A stretch of DNA of 64,000 nucleotides from Nocardia sp. NBC_00416. GTDB taxonomy: Bacteria; Actinomycetota; Actinomycetes; Mycobacteriales; Mycobacteriaceae. The stretch is from assembly GCF_036032445.1 (NCBI RefSeq), contig NZ_CP107932.1:4404501-4468500 (forward strand), in the 5' to 3' direction. The notes below the pieces were generated by a model. The model was not told where the DNA came from, searched no databases, and worked only from the letters and a program-made list of their open reading frames with translations. This document shows, piece by piece, positions 59,058-64,000 of the stretch. Numbering within the stretch: position 1 is the stretch's first letter; each line of letters begins with the position of its first letter. The position numbers and the translations under genes are program-made.

Positions 59058-61850
59058 GTGATGCGGAGGCGACAGAGGCGGATGGAAACACCGCGACCGT
59101 GGCAATTCAGCCTGTCCAACTGGTCGGTCACCCGCAAGGTCGGCATCGTCCTGGTGTTGCCGGTGGTGCTGGCAACCCTTTTCGCGGTGCTGCGGATCAA
59201 CAACGAGCTGCGCACCCTGGAACAGCTCGACGCCGCGACCGAACAGTCCCGCATCATCGGACCCATCATCGGCTACAACGCCGCCGCGGAACATCTCGCG
59301 GTGACCGCGACCGCCGGCTGGGCGAACAACTCCGAACCGCGGGCCTCGGCAGCGCTCGCCAGCTTCGATTCGGCCCACAACACCCTCGAACGGGCGCTGG
59401 ACTCCAACCAGCTCCGTCCGGAGGTCTCGCGTGAACTCGACTCGGCGCTGACTCTCGGCACCACCATGCGCACGGGGCTCAGCAACGGTTCCCCCGCCAT
59501 GCTCGGCGACCAGGCCGATGAGATCGCGGTGCGGATCGGCAACGCGCTCGCGCAGTCGCCCACCGTCGAGGACCTGTCGATCCAGCGCTACTTCCTGCAG
59601 GTGAGCGCCATCCAGAACGCGCGGCGGTCGCTGACCGCGCAGCGCCTGGTCATCAGTTCTCCCACCGCCGAGGACAATCCGGCGATGCGGGCGCGCGTGC
59701 TCACCTCCGGCGGCGCCGAACTGACCATGGTCCAGCAGTACGGACAGATCATGCCGGATGTGGCCGGCAATATGCGTCCCCTGCTCGACGCGGTGCAGAC
59801 CCGGCTGGCGATCTTCAGCCAGGGCACCCAGGGCGCGATGACCGATCCGGCCGCGCGGCAGTCGTTGGACGCCAGTTCGCTGGCTTACCAGACCACGACC
59901 GATCAGCTGACGGCCACCATCGAAGGGGCGCTGCACCATGCGACCGTCTCGGCGCAGAACAGTGCCCTGCGCGAGACCGCGCTGCTCGTCTCCGCCCTGC
60001 TGGGCGGCCTGACCCTGGCGCTCGCCGTCGCCCGGACGTTGGTGGTCCCGGTCCGCCGGCTGCGCCGCGACGCGCTCGAGGTGGCGCATGTACGCCTGCC
60101 CGAGGAACTCGAGCAGGTTCGCGGCGGCGCCGAGACACCGGAGATCGAGCCGGTCGGCGTCCACGGCACCGAGGAGATCGGCCAGCTGGCCCGCGCCGTC
60201 GACGAAATGCACCAGCAGGCCCTCAATCTGGCGGCCGACCAGGCGCGACTGCGAGTGCAGATCGGCAATATGTTCGAAACCCTCTCGCGGCGCAGCCAAT
60301 CGCTGGTGGAACAGCAACTCGGCATCATCGAAGATCTCGAACACGACGAGGACGATCCCGGGCGGCTCCAGAATCTCTTCCGGCTCGACCATCTCGCCAC
60401 CCGCATGCGGCGCAATGGTGACAATCTGCTCGTTCTCGCCGGTACGGCGCTGCGCCGCGGCCAACTCGACCCGGTGCCGCTCTCGGATATGCTGTGGAGT
60501 GCGGTTTCCCAGGTCGAGGACTATCAGCGGGTCGAGATCGGCCATGTGCCCGAAGGCGTCGTCGCCGGTGAGCCGGCGGTCGATATCGAGCATCTGCTCG
60601 CGGAAGTCATCGACAACGCGCTCCGGTACTCCCCGCCCAATACACCGGTGGCGGTGACCGTTTCCCGCGCGGTCGACGGCGGATATCTCATCGAGATCAC
60701 CGATCGCGGGCTCGGCATGGCCACCGAGGATCTGCAGTCCGCCAACGCGCGCCTTGCCTCCGGTGGTGAGATCAATGTCGAAACCGCGCGCCGGATGGGC
60801 CTGTTCGTCGTCGGCCGGTTGGCCAAGCGTCACCAGATCACGGTGGGCCTGCGACGCACCTCGACCATGGCGCAACAGCCCGGGATCACCGCCAGCCTGC
60901 ATCTGCCCGGCCTGCTGGTCTCGCCCGATACCGGCGCCGACAACCCGAACATCCTGACCGCGGATCTGTCCATGACGCCGCCGCCGGCCCCACCGCAGTC
61001 GCGGCAGCTGGTGCCGGTTCCCGATCTGCCGTCGGCGGATTCGTGGTCGACGCGCACGGAGTTCGCGCCGGCGCGGCCGCTGACCCGGACTCCCGCGGCC
61101 GAGTCCCCCGCCTTCGGCACGACCACCACCGGACTGCCCCAACGTCGCCCGGGCAGCGAGCTCCCGGTAAGCATGGGGGCCGGGCGGGACCCGTCCAACG
61201 GCAACGGATCCCGGGACACCTTCTCGGCGTTCGACCCGGTCCCCGAACCACCGGAACCGGATGAGTCGCCCACCGGTCTGTGGTCGGAAACCTATAAGAC
61301 CCAGTCGTTCCCGGCCCCGGTCGATTTCCCGGCCCCGCCCGACACCGCCTACCGGTCCCCCGCCGCCGAAGCGCCGCCCGCACTCACCTCCAGGTCCGGG
61401 TTGCCCATCCGGCGGCCGGGTATGGACCGCGATGATCCGTTCGGCCGCCCCGAGGTACGCCGGGACGAACCGGTCGCGAGCACGACCACATCCACCCGGC
61501 TGCAGCCGGTCGGTGGCGAAACACCCACCCCGATCTACCAGCGTATGGTGTCGGAATGGCTGGTAGAGCCGGCAACTACCCAGGAACAACCGCGCCAGGA
61601 TTGGACCACGCCCGCCGATATCGGCTGGCTGGCCGCCGAGGACGCGGCCACGCCGAGTTCGGAATCCAAGACCGCGAACGGGCTCCCCATCCGCCGGCCG
61701 GGCGCGCAACTCGTACCCGGTGGCCTGGCCCCCGTCGAAGACGAGGCCCCGCGGGATCCGGCGGAGATCCGGAGCAATCTGACAAGACATCTGAGCGGAG
61801 TCCGCAGTGGGCGGGCCGATGCGCAGCACAATGACGGAGGGCTTGCATGA
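59058..61850 (+). CDS. Conservon sensor kinase (CvnA-like)
   Basis: A 930-residue membrane protein. A first membrane segment (about 27-45), an extracellular helical domain with nitrate-sensor-like features (about 46-310), a second membrane segment (about 312-332) and a HAMP/coiled-coil part follow. Next is an ATPase domain with 'LLAEVIDNALRYSPPNTPVA' and 'EITDRGLGMA'. The phospho-acceptor histidine block is replaced by 'LDHLATRMRRNGDNLLVLAG', as in CvnA proteins. About 300 residues of Pro/Ser-rich tail end it. Start GTG 59058 or ATG 59061. Confidence 0.88.
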   Translation: MMRRRQRRMETPRPWQFSLSNWSVTRKVGIVLVLPVVLATLFAVLRINNELRTLEQLDAATEQSRIIGPIIGYNAAAEHLAVTATAGWANNSEPRASAALASFDSAHNTLERALDSNQLRPEVSRELDSALTLGTTMRTGLSNGSPAMLGDQADEIAVRIGNALAQSPTVEDLSIQRYFLQVSAIQNARRSLTAQRLVISSPTAEDNPAMRARVLTSGGAELTMVQQYGQIMPDVAGNMRPLLDAVQTRLAIFSQGTQGAMTDPAARQSLDASSLAYQTTTDQLTATIEGALHHATVSAQNSALRETALLVSALLGGLTLALAVARTLVVPVRRLRRDALEVAHVRLPEELEQVRGGAETPEIEPVGVHGTEEIGQLARAVDEMHQQALNLAADQARLRVQIGNMFETLSRRSQSLVEQQLGIIEDLEHDEDDPGRLQNLFRLDHLATRMRRNGDNLLVLAGTALRRGQLDPVPLSDMLWSAVSQVEDYQRVEIGHVPEGVVAGEPAVDIEHLLAEVIDNALRYSPPNTPVAVTVSRAVDGGYLIEITDRGLGMATEDLQSANARLASGGEINVETARRMGLFVVGRLAKRHQITVGLRRTSTMAQQPGITASLHLPGLLVSPDTGADNPNILTADLSMTPPPAPPQSRQLVPVPDLPSADSWSTRTEFAPARPLTRTPAAESPAFGTTTTGLPQRRPGSELPVSMGAGRDPSNGNGSRDTFSAFDPVPEPPEPDESPTGLWSETYKTQSFPAPVDFPAPPDTAYRSPAAEAPPALTSRSGLPIRRPGMDRDDPFGRPEVRRDEPVASTTTSTRLQPVGGETPTPIYQRMVSEWLVEPATTQEQPRQDWTTPADIGWLAAEDAATPSSESKTANGLPIRRPGAQLVPGGLAPVEDEAPRDPAEIRSNLTRHLSGVRSGRADAQHNDGGLA

Positions 61851-62254
61851 CCAACCCGAAGAGCAGCACGGACGAGAATTTGAACTGGCTCGTCGCCAGA
61901 TTCACCCGGGACGTTCCGGGCGTCTCCCACGCCGTCCTGGTCTCCGCGGACGGCCTGCTGCAGGCAGTCAGCCCCCACCTGCCCGCCGATCGCGCCGAGC
62001 AACTGGCGGCGGTCACCGCGGGGCTGGCCAGTCTGGCCACCGGCGCTGCCCAACTGTTCGACGGCGGCAAGGTGATGCAGTCGATCGTGGAGATGCAGCG
62101 CGGTTACCTACTGGTGATGAGTGTCGGCAACGGGTCTCATATCGCGGTGCTCGCCAACAAGCAGCACGATATCGGCCGAATCGGCTACGAGATGGCCCTA
62201 TTGGTCGATCGGGTGGGCTCGGCCGTCAGCGCAACTGCCCGATCTACCGTCTGA
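61847..62254 (+). CDS. Roadblock/LC7 domain protein (CvnB-like)
   Basis: A 135-residue roadblock fold: 'LNWLVARFTRDVPGVSHAVL', 'VSADGLLQAVS' and 'GYLLVMSVGNGSHIAVLANK'. In conservons this protein works with the GTPase as a regulatory partner. Its ATG overlaps the kinase stop by four bases (ATGA). Confidence 0.93.
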   Translation: MTNPKSSTDENLNWLVARFTRDVPGVSHAVLVSADGLLQAVSPHLPADRAEQLAAVTAGLASLATGAAQLFDGGKVMQSIVEMQRGYLLVMSVGNGSHIAVLANKQHDIGRIGYEMALLVDRVGSAVSATARSTV

Positions 62255-62259
62255 GCGTC

Positions 62260-62769
62260 ATGTCCCAATTCGGCCAAGGTATGCCCAATTACAACACCGG
62301 TGGGCCCGATTTCGGGCCCGGCGCGCACAACTACGGTCCCGGAGCACAGAACTTCGGCCCCGGTTCGTCGCAGCCCAACACCGGTGCCTATCGGTTCCAG
62401 GCTCCCCCACAGCCGAACAACTCTCGCCGTGCCGGACGGGTCCGCCCGTACGCCCTCACGTCCGGCCGCACCCAGCCGGCGGTCGACCTGCCGATGGAGG
62501 CGGTTATCGAAACCATCTCCTATCATGCACAATTCGATTGGCCGTCCGGCGACATCCGGGCCGAGATACTTCGGCTCGGGACCCACCAGTTGTCGGTTGC
62601 CGAAATCGCCGCGCATCTCGATCGCTCGCTGGGTATGGTCCGCGTCGTCATCGGCGATCTCGTCGTGGACGGCAACCTGCGAGTGCATTCGACTTTGACC
62701 GAGCAGGCGAGCTACGACGAGCGCCGGTCGCTGATGGAGAGGACATTGCGTGGACTCCGAGCCCTTTAG
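62260..62769 (+). CDS. DUF742 protein (CvnC-like)
   Basis: A 169-residue protein. The Gly/Asn/Pro-rich N-terminus (1-60, with GPGA(H/Q)N(Y/F)GPG repeats) precedes the DUF742 part: 'RRAGRVRPYALTSGRTQP' and 'LSVAEIAAHLDRSLGMVRVV'. The latter contains a winged-helix-like segment. It overlaps the GTPase gene by 20 bp. An alternative start is ATG 62281. Confidence 0.9.
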   Translation: MSQFGQGMPNYNTGGPDFGPGAHNYGPGAQNFGPGSSQPNTGAYRFQAPPQPNNSRRAGRVRPYALTSGRTQPAVDLPMEAVIETISYHAQFDWPSGDIRAEILRLGTHQLSVAEIAAHLDRSLGMVRVVIGDLVVDGNLRVHSTLTEQASYDERRSLMERTLRGLRAL

Positions 62770-63379
62770 CAAACAGGGTGGTGCCGCGGCGGAATCCGAA
62801 ACCCGCGTCGCATCGACCAAAATCGTGGTCGCCGGCGGATTCGGCGCGGGCAAAACAACTTTCGTGGGTGCGGTCTCGGAGATCGTGCCGCTGCGTACCG
62901 AAGCCATGGTCACCAGCTTCTCCGACGGCGTCGACAACCTGGAGGACACCCCCGATAAGCGGACCACCACGGTCGCCATGGATTTCGGGCGGATCATCCT
63001 GCCCGGCAACCTGACGCTGTACCTGTTCGGGACCCCCGGGCAGCGCCGTTTCTGGTTCATGTGGGACGACCTCATCCGCGGCGCGATCGGCGCAGTGGTG
63101 CTGGTCGACGCCCGTCGGCTGGAGGACAGTTTCGCGGCGGTCGACTTCTTCGAAGCCCGCAATCTTCCGTTCCTGATCGCGGTCAACCGGTTCCCGAACT
63201 CGCCGCGTTTCGCGATGGCCGAACTCCGCGAGGCGCTGTCGGTGCGCGAGGGTGTGCCGATCGTGGATATCGATGCCCGCGACGCGAAAGAGGTCCGGCA
63301 GTCGCTCGCCGCCGTCACCGAATACGCGATCAACCGTCTGAAGGCTCAGGAATACGAGGGAGTCGCCCGGCATGGCTGA
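62750..63379 (+). CDS. Conservon GTPase (CvnD-like)
   Basis: A 209-residue small GTPase of the bacterial MglA-related conservon type. G1 is 'GGFGAGKTTFVGAVSE', G3 is 'LFGTPGQRRFWFMWDDL' and G4 is the variant 'AVNRFPNSPRF' in place of NKxD. The GTG start lies within the DUF742 gene. It overlaps the downstream membrane-protein gene by eight bases, so all five genes form one unit. Confidence 0.94.
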   Translation: MDSEPFSKQGGAAAESETRVASTKIVVAGGFGAGKTTFVGAVSEIVPLRTEAMVTSFSDGVDNLEDTPDKRTTTVAMDFGRIILPGNLTLYLFGTPGQRRFWFMWDDLIRGAIGAVVLVDARRLEDSFAAVDFFEARNLPFLIAVNRFPNSPRFAMAELREALSVREGVPIVDIDARDAKEVRQSLAAVTEYAINRLKAQEYEGVARHG

Positions 63380-64000
63380 GGTGCTGGCCGCCGAGACGGT
63401 CGCGACCGTCGATCTGTTCACGATGGGCTACTGGCTCACCCTGTTGACCTTCGGGGTATCGGCTGTCGGCATGTTCGTGGGACTGGCCTGTGCGGTGAAC
63501 GGCCGCCGTTCGGTGCGCTTCCGTCCGATCTGGGTGGCCGCGGCCGCTGTCGCGATCGGCGGTATCGGGGTATGGCTGGCCAGTACTGTCGCACTGCTGG
63601 GGATTTCCATCCCGGGCCGGATCCTGCGCTACGACATCTCGAAACTCACGCTCTCGCTGGTGTTCGCGGTGGCGGCGGTCTTTCTCGGGCTGTTGCTCGC
63701 GGGCCGCGAGTTCCAACTGAAGCGGATGGTGAACGCGGCCGCGGCGCTCGGAGTGGGCTTCGGAATCATGCTGTGGCTACAGCTGACCTCGGTCGATATC
63801 CAGGGCTCGGTGACGGTGGCCCCCTTGCTCTTCGTGATCGCGATCGTGGTCGCGGTGACCGCCTCGTCGCTGTGTGTATTCCTGTTCCAGCGCTTCCGCT
63901 TCCCGGCGGCCAGGGTCGGCTCGATCGCCATGTTCGGGGCCGGAGTGGCGGTGTTCTATTTCATCGGCATCTCCAGTCTCGAGTTCCGGGTCGATCCCGA
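63372..64000 (+). CDS. MHYT-like integral membrane protein (3' end outside window)
   Basis: At least 209 residues; the window ends inside the gene. About seven hydrophobic segments alternate with short loops. The segment 'GIGVWLASTVALLGISIPGR' followed by 'ILRYDISKLTLS' is placed like the MHYT repeat, but the Met-His-Tyr-Thr ligands are changed. MHYT proteins are proposed to sense O2, CO or NO through copper. It begins eight bases before the GTPase stop, so it is part of the conservon operon. Confidence 0.75.
   Translation, partial: MAEVLAAETVATVDLFTMGYWLTLLTFGVSAVGMFVGLACAVNGRRSVRFRPIWVAAAAVAIGGIGVWLASTVALLGISIPGRILRYDISKLTLSLVFAVAAVFLGLLLAGREFQLKRMVNAAAALGVGFGIMLWLQLTSVDIQGSVTVAPLLFVIAIVVAVTASSLCVFLFQRFRFPAARVGSIAMFGAGVAVFYFIGISSLEFRVDP

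Noticed and set aside
59019..61829. A 936-codon open frame antisense to the conservon kinase
   Set aside because: High GC keeps the antisense frame open. Its protein is Arg/Gly/His-rich without domain motifs, while the plus-strand frame has clear kinase domains and overlaps its neighbours as operon genes do.

Overview
The window is a 64-kb piece of chromosome from a very GC-rich, mycolic-acid-type actinobacterium, most likely a Nocardia. The reasons are dense high-GC coding, many GTG starts, an ergothioneine cluster, four MspA-family porins laid out like the two-subunit NfpA/NfpB channel of Nocardia, a WXG100-type secreted protein, and several gene blocks in the order known from Mycobacterium tuberculosis (tatD-rpfB-ksgA-ispE, metG-rsmI-pmt-arcA, galU-glp-rimJ-glpR, mprA-mprB-pepD-mog). 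No insertion sequence, integrase, CRISPR array or rRNA operon was seen; there is one tRNA gene.

Layout, left part. 1-0.5 kb is the end of an unrecognised gene. 0.5-7.8 kb is ergothioneine biosynthesis: egtE on the minus strand, divergent from an overlapping egtA-B-C-D operon, with a duplicated egtE tail further downstream. 7.8-11 kb holds translation genes (pth, rplY, prfC). 11-15.4 kb holds an NTF2/SnoaL-like protein and a DUF4393 / DUF445 / DUF4393 trio. 15.5-23.9 kb is the housekeeping block ABC-F, ispE, copZ, ksgA, an rpfB remnant, tatD, metG and rsmI, decorated with short tandem repeats. 24-24.7 kb is a non-coding divergent region with two very long hairpins that are inverted copies of each other. 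24.7-29.5 kb has the protein O-mannosyltransferase, a GntR regulator, arginine deiminase, SoxR and an SDR.

Layout, right part. 29.6-33.2 kb is accessory (an orphan TrbL/VirB6-like membrane protein and two stand-alone GyrI-like domains). 33.5-38.3 kb is a tight operon of an acyltransferase-like protein, an E1(ThiF)-nitroreductase fusion and a GAF-GGDEF-EAL protein. 38.4-43.5 kb has a GT4 glycosyltransferase, a WXG100-linker-toxin-like protein, a probable immunity protein and a DUF4254 protein. 43.7-50.2 kb has tRNA-Ala, glpR, rimJ, glp, galU, 5-FCL, a heat-shock zinc-ribbon chaperone behind a CIRCE element, and a SAF protein. 50.3-53.5 kb is a tandemly duplicated porin pair. 54-58.6 kb is mog-pepD-mprB-mprA with MprA-like boxes. 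59-64 kb is a conservon (histidine kinase, roadblock, DUF742, GTPase) followed by an MHYT-like membrane protein cut by the window end.

Shared themes are envelope and redox stress: ergothioneine, SoxR, the Ruc-type chaperone, MprAB-PepD and regulated porins. The regulatory sites visible by eye (CsoR-like, CRP-like, SoxR-like, CIRCE, MprA-box-like) match the genes they precede. The least explained items are the hairpin pair, the DUF4393-DUF445 trio, the E1-nitroreductase/c-di-GMP operon and the toxin-immunity pair.
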